A stretch of 64,000 bases of DNA from Chryseobacterium phosphatilyticum (GCF_002899825.2 NZ_PPED02000002.1:439531-503530); one strand, 5' to 3'; shown: positions 8,869 to 17,847, counted from the stretch's first letter. The notes: generated from the letters alone by a model not told the origin. Numbers and translations are program-made.

Positions 8869-10248
8869 TTAGTTCTGAATTTCTTTTTTTACCAAAGAAT
8901 TAATATATGCGTTCCAGCCTTCGGTTTTATAAGTGACTGCAGATGCTTCTGGATCATCAGATTTATAGATCCCTCTCCCCACAATAATAAAGTCTGTATG
9001 CAAAGTTCTGAAGACATGTTCAGGTGTGTTGTATTGTTGTCCTTTACCATCTCCCGAATCAGCAAGATTTACTCCCGGAGTAAATAATAAAAGGTCTTCA
9101 GGAATCTTATTCTGAGCTACACCTCCGATTACATTCGGATGAGATAGAGCTACTTTTAAAGCTTCTTCACGGTAACTTGCAGTTGTTAACGTTCCTTTTG
9201 AAGACATTCCTACAATAGCTACAACACCTACATTTTTAAAACAGTCTAAAGATTCAAAGCCTCCGATTACCTGAGATGTTACAAAATCTGCCCAATCTGT
9301 AATTTTGAATACACCGCTGGTGAACTGTAATTCTTGTGTATTTCCAATATCTGCAAACTTTCTGTCTTCCATCAATAAAAATTGGTGCTTAGCAGCAATT
9401 TCTTTTAAAGGAACTATTGTTTTTTCGTATTCGAAATCTGAAATAATATCGATATGGGTTTTTAAAGCAACAATATGTGGACCTACTTTTTCAGCTAAAG
9501 CCAGGAGTTCTTGTGTTGTGGTTACATCTGCAGAAGCAATCAGGTTTGATTTTTTTGTCAATGCTGCTTCAAGCAATTTTTTTGAAACTGAGTGCTGCGC
9601 ATTCTGAAGTTTCTGTTCATAAGAAGATCTGATTTCTTCTTCAAACTGAATATGATTCCCTTGTAGGAAATCCTGGATTCTCTTTACTTCTTCATCAGAT
9701 AATTCTCCGTTTTCCTGAAGAATTTCGCATACTTCAGAAATATTGAAAAGAGTATGTACTCTGTATCCTTTATTTTCCAATAATTGTTTCCCTCCCTGTT
9801 CTCTATCCAATACGACAACGATATCTGAAACTTTAAGATCTTCCTGCTCCACTTCCGCAATAGTTTCCACCAAAGATTTTCCTGACGTAATAACATCTTC
9901 TACCAAAAGACAGTTTTGATCTTTCTGATAAATTCCCTCGATCATTTTTTTGGTTCCATAGCTTTTAGCTTCTTTTCTTTTAATAATTAATGGAATATAG
10001 CTTTCCAGTGACATGGCTGTAGCCATTGGAAGTGCTGCATAAGGAACTCCACAGATTAAATCAAAATTATCCAGAGGAAGCATTTCCAATAAATAATTAG
10101 CAAGATTTTTTAAGATTTTAGGATCTGAAGCCAGAGGTCTTAAGTCTACATAAAAAGGACTTTCAATACCACTTTTCAAGGTAAACCTACCGAATTTGAT
10201 GATGCCCAGTTTGTAACACTCTAAGAAGAATTCTTTTTTACTTTCCAT
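8869..10248 (-). CDS. pyrEF: bifunctional orotate phosphoribosyltransferase / OMP decarboxylase (UMP synthase)
   Basis: 459 aa carrying the last two steps of UMP synthesis in one chain. Residues 1-~200 are OPRT: GRFTLKSGIESPFYVDLRP and the PRPP-binding VEDVITSGKS (116-125). Residues ~220-455 are OMP decarboxylase: LKTHIDI (262-268) and the catalytic EDRKFADIGNT (294-304), with GVAQNK and the phosphate-binding FIIVGRGIY near the end. The domain order OPRT-OMPDC is that of eukaryotic UMPS; most bacteria have separate pyrE and pyrF. Both active sites look intact. It sits alone, 53 nt before the M1-like gene, with a TAAATTTG -10 candidate about 20 nt upstream. Confidence 0.95.
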   Translation of the reverse strand: MESKKEFFLECYKLGIIKFGRFTLKSGIESPFYVDLRPLASDPKILKNLANYLLEMLPLDNFDLICGVPYAALPMATAMSLESYIPLIIKRKEAKSYGTKKMIEGIYQKDQNCLLVEDVITSGKSLVETIAEVEQEDLKVSDIVVVLDREQGGKQLLENKGYRVHTLFNISEVCEILQENGELSDEEVKRIQDFLQGNHIQFEEEIRSSYEQKLQNAQHSVSKKLLEAALTKKSNLIASADVTTTQELLALAEKVGPHIVALKTHIDIISDFEYEKTIVPLKEIAAKHQFLLMEDRKFADIGNTQELQFTSGVFKITDWADFVTSQVIGGFESLDCFKNVGVVAIVGMSSKGTLTTASYREEALKVALSHPNVIGGVAQNKIPEDLLLFTPGVNLADSGDGKGQQYNTPEHVFRTLHTDFIIVGRGIYKSDDPEASAVTYKTEGWNAYINSLVKKEIQN

Positions 10249-10321
10249 TATTTTTTATTAGATATTGCAAATTTAAGGATTTGAAATAAGGCTCAAAAAT
10301 TTATTACCTATTTGTAAATAA

Positions 10322-10350
10322 AAAACCACCCCGAATCTTCCGGGATGGTT
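10322..10350 (-). terminator. intrinsic terminator after DUF1232 gene
   Basis: Stem 10324-10333 / 10341-10350 with a 7-nt loop. On the minus strand the one non-Watson-Crick position is a G-U wobble, and the 3' side runs into T residues. This fixes it as the end of the aroC-to-DUF1232 unit. Confidence 0.8.
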
Positions 10351-10368
10351 CTAAAATATAATAAACTA

Positions 10369-10710
10369 TTATTTTATGACTTCAGCATCAATGACCTGGG
10401 TGCCGTTATATTTCCTCTCGGCTTCCCAAAGTAAAAATTTGTCAACCTCCTTGATGAGTTTAGGAATTGTCAGCGATAATACTGCTATATCATCCATTAC
10501 TCCAAGTACCGGTATGGCAAACTCTGGAAGCAGGTCAATAGGAGAGATAACATATAAAAGTCCTAGTAAAGGAAGAATAATGTCGATAGATTTCATTGGA
10601 TATACTCCTTTTCTCCACATTTTAACCATTCTGAAAATATCAGGGATCTTTTTTACAAAGCCCTTGTGACTGATAGCTTCTTTTGCAAGATTTAATTTTG
10701 AATATTTCAT
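10369..10710 (-). CDS. DUF1232 (YkvA-family) membrane protein
   Basis: 113 aa. The DUF1232 signature YVISPIDLLPEFAIPVLGVMDD lies at residues ~53-74. It sits within a hydrophobic segment that would form one or two membrane helices. The function of the family is unknown; members are small inner-membrane proteins. It is the last gene of a minus-strand group (aroC, thioredoxin-like, TlpA-like, this), 82 nt after the TlpA gene, and a terminator follows directly. Confidence 0.85.
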   Translation of the reverse strand: MKYSKLNLAKEAISHKGFVKKIPDIFRMVKMWRKGVYPMKSIDIILPLLGLLYVISPIDLLPEFAIPVLGVMDDIAVLSLTIPKLIKEVDKFLLWEAERKYNGTQVIDAEVIK

Positions 10711-10792
10711 TTTGTGTTTGAATTTAATAAACTTTTCAACACTATAAATTTCACAAATCCTGTACCAACAAATTATAAAATTTAGTTAAAAA

Positions 10793-11332
10793 TTATTTGA
10801 TGATATTATCAATGAACTGATGTACAGTCTCTGAGTCCCAATCTTTTGACGCATCTTCTTTAATCAGTATTCTTCCGTTTTTATCCAGCAGAAAAGTGGT
10901 AGGAAATACTTTAGGAAGAATTTTTTCAGAAATCGGACTTTGTGCGATGTACACAGGCACGGTATAATTGTTTTCTTTTAAAAACTTTCTTATATCTTCT
11001 TCCTTGTCATTCATGGCGATAAGTACAAAGTCAACATTTCCTTTCCTGGAGTCATACAGTTTCTGAATAGATGGCCATTCTTTTCTGCATGGCGGGCACC
11101 AGGTTCCCCAAAAGTTTAGAAATACGGCCTTGTCTTTAAAGCTTTTAAGATTTGTGCTTGGTGCATTGATTCCTTTAAGATCAACATCGTAGTCTTCTTC
11201 ACTTATATGTACGGCATTTTCAATGGTTGCAATTGGGAAGAACTGATCTTTAAGAAAATTTCTTATTCCGGGTACAAATGCAACAATACCAATAATCGCG
11301 ACTAATACAACATAAATGATATTCTTTTTCAT
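10793..11332 (-). CDS. TlpA/ResA-like membrane-anchored thiol-disulfide oxidoreductase
   Basis: 179 aa. One N-terminal membrane anchor (residues 5-21) puts the domain in the periplasm. A thioredoxin fold follows with the redox motif WGTWCPPCR (Cys79 and Cys82) and the cis-Pro region VFPTTFLLD. Family members reduce disulfides in apocytochrome c or other envelope proteins. The gene starts 10 nt after the preceding thioredoxin-like gene, so the two are probably co-transcribed. The WCPPC motif makes the class secure; the partner is unknown. Confidence 0.88.
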   Translation of the reverse strand: MKKNIIYVVLVAIIGIVAFVPGIRNFLKDQFFPIATIENAVHISEEDYDVDLKGINAPSTNLKSFKDKAVFLNFWGTWCPPCRKEWPSIQKLYDSRKGNVDFVLIAMNDKEEDIRKFLKENNYTVPVYIAQSPISEKILPKVFPTTFLLDKNGRILIKEDASKDWDSETVHQFIDNIIK

Positions 11333-11342
11333 ATTCTGTTTT

Positions 11343-11906
11343 TTATAGCAGATCTAAAATTTCCTGAACAGCATCTTTACCTCTGTTTTTGGCATAATAT
11401 ATCTGCAGATCGTTGTAGAAACTATCTTTCGGATAAGCTTCAGGATCTGCTTTGTATTTCATAAGAAGCTCATATCCGTATTTTGGACGAGGCCCCCATG
11501 AATTTTTTACATTAAAATCTTTATCCAGAATAAGAACCTTCGGAATAGACTCTGTACCATTGGTTAAAAATTGATTGATAAGACTTTTATCACGATCTCT
11601 CAGGAATACTCTTACCTCATTGTGACCTTCAAAGAACTTAAAAAGTGCTGGTACTGTTGCACTTGCGTCACCACACCACGCTTCGGAAATAATTAAAATT
11701 CTTCCGTCAAAGTTTTTTGTCAGGAGTTCCTGTATTTGTTCTTCAGCAGGAACATACTTCTTTACAGTTCTGTCCATTCTCTGAAGTCCAAGCTCGTAGT
11801 ATTGTTTATAATCAGCTTCCTGTTGGTTAGCCGGATTTTCTAATCTTTCTTTTGCTATCTGAAGGTATTCTTCAAAAGAAATTCCTTGATCCCAGTAATT
11901 TTTCAT
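11343..11906 (-). CDS. thioredoxin-like protein with single active-site Cys
   Basis: 187 aa, no signal peptide, so cytosolic. The core has ILIISEAWCGDASATVPAL (WCGDA, Cys78) and the cis-Pro segment GTESIPKVLILD, as in the Thioredoxin_9 group of Bacteroidota. The second Cys of CxxC is replaced by Ala, so a classical dithiol exchange is not possible; monothiol or structural roles remain. It lies between aroC (17 nt) and the TlpA-like gene (10 nt). Confidence 0.8.
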   Translation of the reverse strand: MKNYWDQGISFEEYLQIAKERLENPANQQEADYKQYYELGLQRMDRTVKKYVPAEEQIQELLTKNFDGRILIISEAWCGDASATVPALFKFFEGHNEVRVFLRDRDKSLINQFLTNGTESIPKVLILDKDFNVKNSWGPRPKYGYELLMKYKADPEAYPKDSFYNDLQIYYAKNRGKDAVQEILDLL

Positions 11907-11923
11907 TACGAAAAATATTTATA

Positions 11924-12994
11924 TTAAAAATTATTGATATTTCTTGTTTTATTGATCAAAAACAAATCAGCCAATACAAATGCAGCAAGGCTTTCCACTA
12001 CAGGAACGGCTCTCGGAACCACACATGGGTCATGACGCCCTTTTCCTTCCACCACAACAGGATTGCCTTCTTTATCAATGCTATCCTGAGGTCTTAAAAT
12101 AGTGGCTACAGGTTTGAAAGCTATCCGGAAATAGATATCCATTCCGTTAGAAATTCCGCCCTGAATTCCCCCTGAAAGATTTGATTTTGTTGTAAAATCC
12201 GTATTGAAGGCATCATTATGCTCCTTTCCTGTCATTTTGGCTCCACAAAATCCACTCCCGTACTCAAAACCTTTGCAGGCATTGATGTTTAACATTGCTT
12301 TTGCCAGTTCAGCCTGAAGTTTTGAAAATATCGGTTCTCCAATTCCTACAGGAACGTTTTTGATAACACAGGTAATGGTTCCTCCAATGGTATTCCCTTC
12401 TTTTTTAATCTCTTTAATTTTTGAGATCATTTTTTCAGCGGTCTCCGTATCCGGACAACGTACATCATTGCTTTCTGTTTTAGAAAAGTCTAAGGCCTGA
12501 TAAGGTTTTTCGCAGAAAATATCACCTACAGAAGAAACATAAGCATTAATTTCAATATCGGGTAACAATTGTTTGGCAAGAGCACCAGCTACCACCCAGT
12601 TCATTGTTTCTCTGGCGGAAGATTTTCCACCCCCACGATAATCTCTTAACCCAAATTTCTGGTCGTAAGTGAAATCTGCATGACTGGGACGATATGCCTG
12701 TGCAATATGGTCATAATCTTTTGATTTCTGATTTTCGTTTTCAATAATAAAGCCAATTGGGGTACCGGTTGTTTTTCCATCAAAGATCCCGGAAAGAAAT
12801 TGTACTGTGTCACTTTCCTTTCTTTGAGTAACGATCGCAGACTGTCCCGGCTTTCTTCGGTTAAGTTCGTATTGAACCTTATCGAGATCTACCGTTAAAC
12901 CTGCCGGAAAATTATTGATGATACCGCCATAAGCCACTCCGTGACTTTCTCCAAATGTTGTAAGACTAAGAAGATTACCTAATGTGTTGAACAT
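11924..12994 (-). CDS. aroC: chorismate synthase
   Basis: 356 aa. It makes chorismate from 5-enolpyruvylshikimate-3-phosphate using reduced FMN, the last step of the shikimate pathway. Visible signatures are FGESHG (14-19), GRRxPGQS-like [18 protein letters not shown], the [14 protein letters not shown] segment, [10 protein letters not shown] and the closing [16 protein letters not shown]. Length is normal for the family. A TAATTTTG -10 box (12999-13006) lies 4 nt before the ATG, suggesting a leaderless transcript that then runs through the two thioredoxin-fold genes and DUF1232. Confidence 0.97.
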   Translation of the reverse strand: MFNTLGNLLSLTTFGESHGVAYGGIINNFPAGLTVDLDKVQYELNRRKPGQSAIVTQRKESDTVQFLSGIFDGKTTGTPIGFIIENENQKSKDYDHIAQAYRPSHADFTYDQKFGLRDYRGGGKSSARETMNWVVAGALAKQLLPDIEINAYVSSVGDIFCEKPYQALDFSKTESNDVRCPDTETAEKMISKIKEIKKEGNTIGGTITCVIKNVPVGIGEPIFSKLQAELAKAMLNINACKGFEYGSGFCGAKMTGKEHNDAFNTDFTTKSNLSGGIQGGISNGMDIYFRIAFKPVATILRPQDSIDKEGNPVVVEGKGRHDPCVVPRAVPVVESLAAFVLADLFLINKTRNINNF

Positions 12995-13044
12995 GATACA
13001 AAATTACCTTTTTTTCTTCATATAATAAAGTTTCAGGATTTGTT

Positions 13045-14679
13045 CTATTTATCAGTGTTTTTGATATTATTAATCACGCTTGCTGCCTCCTTTTTTTCTT
13101 CGCAGGAAAGTTTTCTAGTGATAAATCCTTTTTTGATATCGTTTTTATCTGAAAGTTGTGGAAAAACCCCGGCTTTAATATCTTCAGAAACAAAACTTGC
13201 AGAAATGGCGGGAAGAGGAGTGTCAAAATTATAAGGATAATTTTTTGAAACATGAAATTTTAAATTCCCGATCTTATATGTTTTAAATTGTCGATATTGA
13301 TAGGTTGATGGTTTGTAAAGCTGTTCTTTTTCAAATCCTGCCATGAAACTTCCCAATCTGAAACTTGGAATATATTGCTGAATAAGAGTAGGGAAGGTAA
13401 GGGCCGAAATCAGAATGATACTTAATACTGAAAAAATAATGATAGATTTTCTTTTGTTAAAATACTCATAAAATATAACAAAAAATAGTACGAAGAATAC
13501 ATCAATGAAAAACCGGTATTGGGCGGAAAAAGCAAGTGTGAATATGCTTTTGATTAACAATGAAAAGTATATTATCGTTATAATCTTGTTTTTTTTGATC
13601 CAGACAAATGTTGTGAAAATAAGTAAGCTTATAAGAAAAAGAATATTGATTTTTGATTTGATTCCCTTCAGGAGCAACCAGTTTTTAATATGTTCCCATA
13701 TAGAAAACTTTTGGATTTCTTCATAAGAATACTGCATGTCATACGTTTTCCGAATGGCATATTCCGCGGAGGTTTTTAAAATCTGAGCATCAGGTTTCCA
13801 ACTGAACCCCCAATCGCCTATAGCAACAGGAAATATGGGATATCCAAATGTCCATATATTTTTGATGAAGAATAAAAAGAGGATCAATGTTCCAAAAATT
13901 AAATTTTTACTATTTGATTTTGAAATAAAGATACTATATAGAAATACCATTATGGGTAGCCATAGGATGGTGGGTTTGATGGCAAAAGCAAAAACGGCAA
14001 AAGCAAAAAGCAGAACAGTGTTTTTATTTCCTGCGATTATTTCCTGTAAAATAATTAAAGAAAAAATAATGGCAGGAAGATCCGGACTTGGAGACTGTGA
14101 AAACAACAATAAAACAGGGATAAAACAAAAGGATATCCAGTTCTTTCTTTCAATAATGTAAAAAGTATAAATAACTAAAAGTAGAGTATTGATTCTTAAA
14201 TACGGATCTGAGAAATTGGAAAATCCGGCCTGAAAAATATGCCACAACGACATTTGCCCCAAAGTAAGGTCCAGATTCGAAATGCCTTTTGTTAATCCAT
14301 ATTCGGTGAGCCAATTGATAGAAGGTATGTAGTATCCGAAATGATCCAGTATGTAAGGATAATAGGATCCAGCCAACAAAATAATTCCTGACATAAAAGC
14401 TAATAAATAGCCGTCATTTTTTGAAAACCGGTAAAAGAACAGATAAAGTTGATTTTTGAAAAAAAAGAACAATCCTAATGCGATAAAGATTACCTCTAAA
14501 TAAATATCAAGGGGGTAAAAGAAAGAAATCAAAGTCCATATTAAGCTTATCCCTAAAATTCCGGATAGAATTTTTCCGGAAATTCCGTGAAATAAAGTGC
14601 CCCATATATTTTCAAAGACTTTCCCCCATCCTGCTAAGACGGAGATAATGAAAATCGTAGAAAAGAGAATTACTATCAT
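13045..14679 (-). CDS. polytopic membrane protein (GT-C-like), function unknown
   Basis: 544 aa from the ATG at 14679. An in-frame start at 14706 would place the first codons inside a terminator hairpin and is unlikely. About a dozen hydrophobic segments are visible, with short loops and a polar C-terminal tail of ~110 residues. The first long loop has YILDHFGYYIPSINWLTEYG and later RINTLLLVIY, a layout seen in GT-C type glycosyltransferases and related membrane proteins that build surface glycans. I do not recognise the family with certainty. It lies 50 nt upstream of aroC on the same strand. Confidence 0.6.
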   Translation of the reverse strand: MIVILFSTIFIISVLAGWGKVFENIWGTLFHGISGKILSGILGISLIWTLISFFYPLDIYLEVIFIALGLFFFFKNQLYLFFYRFSKNDGYLLAFMSGIILLAGSYYPYILDHFGYYIPSINWLTEYGLTKGISNLDLTLGQMSLWHIFQAGFSNFSDPYLRINTLLLVIYTFYIIERKNWISFCFIPVLLLFSQSPSPDLPAIIFSLIILQEIIAGNKNTVLLFAFAVFAFAIKPTILWLPIMVFLYSIFISKSNSKNLIFGTLILFLFFIKNIWTFGYPIFPVAIGDWGFSWKPDAQILKTSAEYAIRKTYDMQYSYEEIQKFSIWEHIKNWLLLKGIKSKINILFLISLLIFTTFVWIKKNKIITIIYFSLLIKSIFTLAFSAQYRFFIDVFFVLFFVIFYEYFNKRKSIIIFSVLSIILISALTFPTLIQQYIPSFRLGSFMAGFEKEQLYKPSTYQYRQFKTYKIGNLKFHVSKNYPYNFDTPLPAISASFVSEDIKAGVFPQLSDKNDIKKGFITRKLSCEEKKEAASVINNIKNTDK

Positions 14680-14683
14680 AAAA

Positions 14684-14713
14684 AAAGATTGCTTAAAAAT
14701 AAGCAATCTTTAT
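14684..14713 (-). terminator. intrinsic terminator abutting the next start codon
   Basis: AAAGATTGCTTA pairs with TAAGCAATCTTT; on the minus strand it runs into seven T directly before the ATG at 14679. It ends the glycine-zipper lipoprotein gene, yet its T run is the 5' leader of the membrane-protein gene. Confidence 0.8.
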
Positions 14714-14731
14714 ATGTTATCTTGAAAATAT

Positions 14732-15289
14732 TTATCTGCGGGGTTGAACTCTTCCGTCTTTTCTGTCTCCTGATCTCCCTATGGCATATCCTGTAGCACC
14801 ACCGACTACACCACCAATTACAGCTCCAAGCCCTCTGTTGTTCTTGGCAACAATGGCACCAACAGCTGCACCACCAACGGTTCCGATAATGGTTCCTTTT
14901 GCAGCTTTGCTCATTCCTTTTTTCTTAGTAGTACCTTGTGATGTTCCACTTCCATTGTCTGCATAGCCACCGTTACTATTTCCTCCGGAATTGGAGTTTG
15001 ATTGTCGGTCTCTGTATACAGTTCTTGTTTCTCTTATGATCTGTGGTTTTGAATTATTCGCACTGGTAGCTTTTGCTTTTTTACTCTCTGAAATACTATC
15101 TACTTTTTTCTGAGCTTCATAGACCAGTTTTTCTTTTTCAATAGCCAGTTTCTGTTTTTCTATTTCAAGTTGTCTGGCCTGAAATTCAAGCTTTTGTGCC
15201 TCGAGAGACTTCTCGGCGGTTCTGTCATCTTTTTTACAGGCTGTTATCAAAAAAACAGATAAGAAACCTGCTAATACTATCTTTTTCAT
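14732..15289 (-). CDS. glycine-zipper lipoprotein
   Basis: 185 aa. Lipobox ITAC (Cys18) marks an outer- or inner-membrane lipoprotein. A charged coiled-coil stretch follows (residues ~25-75, repeats of LEIEKQKLAIEKEKL type), then an Asn/Ser/Gly-rich linker. A C-terminal glycine zipper comes last (GTIIGTVGGAAVGAIVAK ... GAVIGGVVGGATGYAIG, ~132-172), the YMGG-like type. Glycine zippers insert in or associate with membranes. Its role is unknown; envelope maintenance is plausible. Confidence 0.75.
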   Translation of the reverse strand: MKKIVLAGFLSVFLITACKKDDRTAEKSLEAQKLEFQARQLEIEKQKLAIEKEKLVYEAQKKVDSISESKKAKATSANNSKPQIIRETRTVYRDRQSNSNSGGNSNGGYADNGSGTSQGTTKKKGMSKAAKGTIIGTVGGAAVGAIVAKNNRGLGAVIGGVVGGATGYAIGRSGDRKDGRVQPRR

Positions 15290-15644
15290 AATTCAAATTT
15301 TAATAAGCTTAAGCCAAAACGACTTTAGTTTTATTTTTATTTTCAATTATGAAGCCAAATTTTAGTTAAGAAGTGTTAAAGTTGTAAGATGAGGTAAAAC
15401 TTTCCCTCAAACATGGGATCAAATTCATGAAAAAAAATATAAATCAAAGATTTAGGCATAATGTTTGTGCATTATTCAGGAAGTTTTCATATTATGAAAA
15501 TTAATCTTCTAAACGAGATTCATCATAGTTCCCCGGTTTTGCCGGGGAATTTTTGATTTTACTATTTGTAAATTTTAGTTAATTAATAATTTTCATTGAA
15601 TTCATATAAGTTCCGTACTTTTGATATACCAAATTACTTTACTT
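15290..15644. other. divergent intergenic region with orphan terminator
   Basis: 355 nt, AT-rich. It contains a plus-strand terminator at 15529-15554 with no recognised gene before it. A 20-codon ATG ORF at 15494-15556 spans the hairpin and is probably chance. The transcript it ends is unidentified. Confidence 0.4.
15529..15554 (+). terminator. orphan intrinsic terminator
   Basis: TTCCCCGG (15529-15536), loop TTTTG, CCGGGGAA (15542-15549), then TTTTT. A strong hairpin with no coding gene upstream on the plus strand within 240 nt; it may end a small RNA. Confidence 0.75.
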
Positions 15645-16088
15645 ATGAAAAAATCAATTTTTACAGTATCGGCTTTCATCGGGCTACTGACTATTACCAC
15701 TTCATTTTCTTCTAAAGATATAATGAAAACTGAGTTAAAAGAACGTTCAGAAGTATCTGATAAAGAAACAAAGGAGCAAACGTACAAAATTCGTTATGGA
15801 CTTTTGTCACAGAATGGAACTAAGATTCTTTCAGGTAATTATGATGTAGGCAGTTTTATTGCTGAAAGTGCAAGTACGGGAGATATCTATGAAACTTATT
15901 ATGGTGGCGGTTTTCAATCGGTACCTCAATATTATGAAGGTCTTCCTGCAGGTACATACACGTTTTCTGCAATGCAGGGACAAGGAGGTTGGGTTGGTTA
16001 TGGATCGGTAGTAGCTACCGTTTCTGATGCAACCGTAGATGCTGATGGGTATGTAACGGTATATATTCCTATTATCTGGGAAGAATAA
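15645..16088 (+). CDS. secreted protein of unknown function
   Basis: 147 aa from the ATG at 15645 (MKKSIFTVSAFIG); an upstream TTG in frame would add eight unlikely residues. A hydrophobic N-terminus (~3-22) looks like a signal peptide. A short charged linker follows, then a compact beta-rich domain (~47-147) with many Gly, Tyr and Ser, including YYGGGFQSVPQYYEGLPAGTYTF, resembling an immunoglobulin-like or PEGA-like surface module. There are no Cys and no T9SS tail. I do not recognise the family. It stands alone with its own terminator. Confidence 0.6.
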   Translation: MKKSIFTVSAFIGLLTITTSFSSKDIMKTELKERSEVSDKETKEQTYKIRYGLLSQNGTKILSGNYDVGSFIAESASTGDIYETYYGGGFQSVPQYYEGLPAGTYTFSAMQGQGGWVGYGSVVATVSDATVDADGYVTVYIPIIWEE

Positions 16089-16123
16089 CTTTGTGAAAAA
16101 CAAAATATTTGACTACATTTACA

Positions 16124-16149
16124 AATCCTCGTAATGAGGATTTTTTAAT
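16124..16149 (+). terminator. intrinsic terminator
   Basis: AAATCCTC (16124-16131), loop GTAAT, GAGGATTT (16137-16144), T run. Ends the secreted-protein gene. Confidence 0.8.
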
Positions 16150-16231
16150 CAATGTACAGTTAGCAATGGTTTTTCATATTAAGTTTAATGAATGGAGTTG
16201 AATTTTAATTATAAAAACTAAAGAAAACTGT

Positions 16232-16411
16232 ATGGTAATAGAAATTATTGATGATTCATTAATTTTGGAGTTGATTATTTTGTTTGGGCTATCAATGCTT
16301 ATTATTTCCGGATGCTATTGTATCCTTAGAAAAATAAATGATAAATCCGGATTTTGGTGTTATACCTATGATTTTCCTTATTGGAAAAAGTATAACAGGA
16401 GAAAATACTAA
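16232..16411 (+). CDS. 59-aa single-pass membrane peptide
   Basis: 59 codons from ATG 16232 to TAA 16409-16411. The N-terminus is acidic (MVIEIIDDS). One hydrophobic helix follows (residues ~10-32, with Cys at 28 and 30), then a basic, aromatic tail rich in Lys, Arg, Tyr and Trp. The charge pattern suggests the tail stays in the cytoplasm. It has a terminator of its own 66 nt later. No family is recognised; it could be a small envelope protein or a chance ORF. Confidence 0.4.
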   Translation: MVIEIIDDSLILELIILFGLSMLIISGCYCILRKINDKSGFWCYTYDFPYWKKYNRRKY

Positions 16412-16453
16412 TAAGCGATTTACAATATTCTGTTTGGATTTTTCTAAATAGAT

Positions 16454-16505
16454 TTTTTTCATCATTTGTGTTTTTTAGGCCTCCGAATGGAGGCCTTTTA
16501 TTTTT
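16454..16505 (+). terminator. terminator preceded by a repeated element (copy A)
   Basis: AGGCCTCC (16477-16484), GAAT loop, GGAGGCCT (16489-16496), T run. Directly before it, 16454-16476 reads as a T-rich block with CATCATTTGTG; the same block precedes the terminator at 17875. Confidence 0.8.
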
Positions 16506-16622
16506 AATGAGATAATGATTCTCATTATAAAATGAAAAGGACAAATGCCGTATTCTGAAATGATGATGTTTATAATTGAAATCAAAACCTTTTATTCCCT
16601 ACACCTTATCTACCTGATGACT

Positions 16623-16652
16623 AAAAAACTCCTCAGGAATTGAGGAGTTTTT
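16623..16652 (-). terminator. intrinsic terminator after glycosyltransferase gene
   Basis: AAAAACTCCTCA / TGAGGAGTTTTT with a 5-nt loop. It lies 5 nt past the stop of the minus-strand glycosyltransferase gene and is symmetric enough to work on both strands. Confidence 0.85.
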
Positions 16653-16656
16653 ATCT

Positions 16657-17487
16657 TTATAAATTTAAGCTGATTTTTATTTTATTGATGAGGCGATGTA
16701 CTTTGTTGGTCTGATAATCCAACAATTCGTAAATTTCCCGGGAATTAGTGTACGTTTCCGGAACGTCTTGATTGTTTATTTTTTTGATGCCTCTCCTTTT
16801 CATCGTATCATGAATTACTTTTGCAAATGATTCTTTTGCGCTTTTTTTGGAACCTTGTTGTGATATTCCATTGGAATGAAGACGATACAGATAAAGTGGC
16901 TCTCTGATGTATTTTACCTCTCCATATTCAAGTATTTTCAAGTAAAGGTCCTGATCTACAGCGCTTTTTAACTTGGGGTTGATTCCGGAGGTTTTTAAGT
17001 AAATCTCTTTTTTAAATATAAAAAAATGAGCAAACTGAGTGGGGCAATTAAAAAAGTAGCGGTTGTTGTAAATCTGTTTGGTTCCGGCAAATACTTTGTC
17101 TGCTGTGAGGTCGTGATTACAGAGCATCATTTGAGAATAGGCAGCAACAATTTTATCATCATTCACGAATTCTCTAATTGTTTTTTCGAGTGCTTCCGGA
17201 TAAAGGGCATCATCCGGATCAAGGTAGGCACATAACTCACCTTCAGCATATTTCATGCATTCTCTTTTGGTGAATCCACACCCTTGATTTTTCGAGTTGC
17301 TGTATAATCTAAATCGAGAATCATCTTTAATCAACGATTTTATAGTCTTTATCGAATTGTCTGTAGAGGCATCATCTACAATAATAACTTCCCAGTTTTC
17401 ATAAGTCTGACTGATCAAAGAGTTATAACAGTCCTTAAAATACTTTCCATTATTATAGTTGGCTATAAGTATAGAAAATTTTATCAC
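16657..17487 (-). CDS. family 2 glycosyltransferase
   Basis: 276 aa, a complete GT-A domain of the GT2 type. FSILIANYNNGKYF opens the fold, VIIVDDASTDNS carries the first nucleotide-binding Asp residues, and AYLDPDDALYP is the DxD-like metal site. The C-terminal part (LYRLHSNGISQQG) is typical of GT2 enzymes acting on lipid-linked or surface glycans. No membrane anchor. It is isolated, flanked by a long AT-rich non-coding region, which is common for glycan genes gained or lost between strains. The sugar and acceptor cannot be told. Confidence 0.88.
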   Translation of the reverse strand: MIKFSILIANYNNGKYFKDCYNSLISQTYENWEVIIVDDASTDNSIKTIKSLIKDDSRFRLYSNSKNQGCGFTKRECMKYAEGELCAYLDPDDALYPEALEKTIREFVNDDKIVAAYSQMMLCNHDLTADKVFAGTKQIYNNRYFFNCPTQFAHFFIFKKEIYLKTSGINPKLKSAVDQDLYLKILEYGEVKYIREPLYLYRLHSNGISQQGSKKSAKESFAKVIHDTMKRRGIKKINNQDVPETYTNSREIYELLDYQTNKVHRLINKIKISLNL

Positions 17488-17847
17488 GTTTTTTTGAATT
17501 AAGTTGTTTGTAAAACTATAACATTATCTACTGTAAAAACATAACTTCGATCATAGCTTCTTATGTAATTTTTTCTTATATTATGGGATTATTAATGCTA
17601 ATTGTGTTTGAATATATTTTTATTGATAAAAATAATATAATATTTTAGTTAATAATTTGTATTGCAATAATATAGAGGTTGCCTCAAAGAAAATACAGAT
17701 CATTTTTTTTTATTAAAGCACTCAATGCTAAAAGGAAAGAGAATATTAAGGGAATATTTTATGAGTGAAATCATAAAATAAAAAGAAAAGTGGATCTAAT
17801 TTTGAGATAAGATTAAACGATTAATTTTTATTTCTGAATATAAAATT

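Noticed and set aside
15494..15556. 20-codon ORF spanning the orphan terminator
   Set aside because: Its codons are those of the hairpin; no conservation can be shown.
16326..16544. 72-codon minus-strand ORF
   Set aside because: It runs through a terminator stem and over the 59-aa plus-strand ORF, and has no recognisable features.
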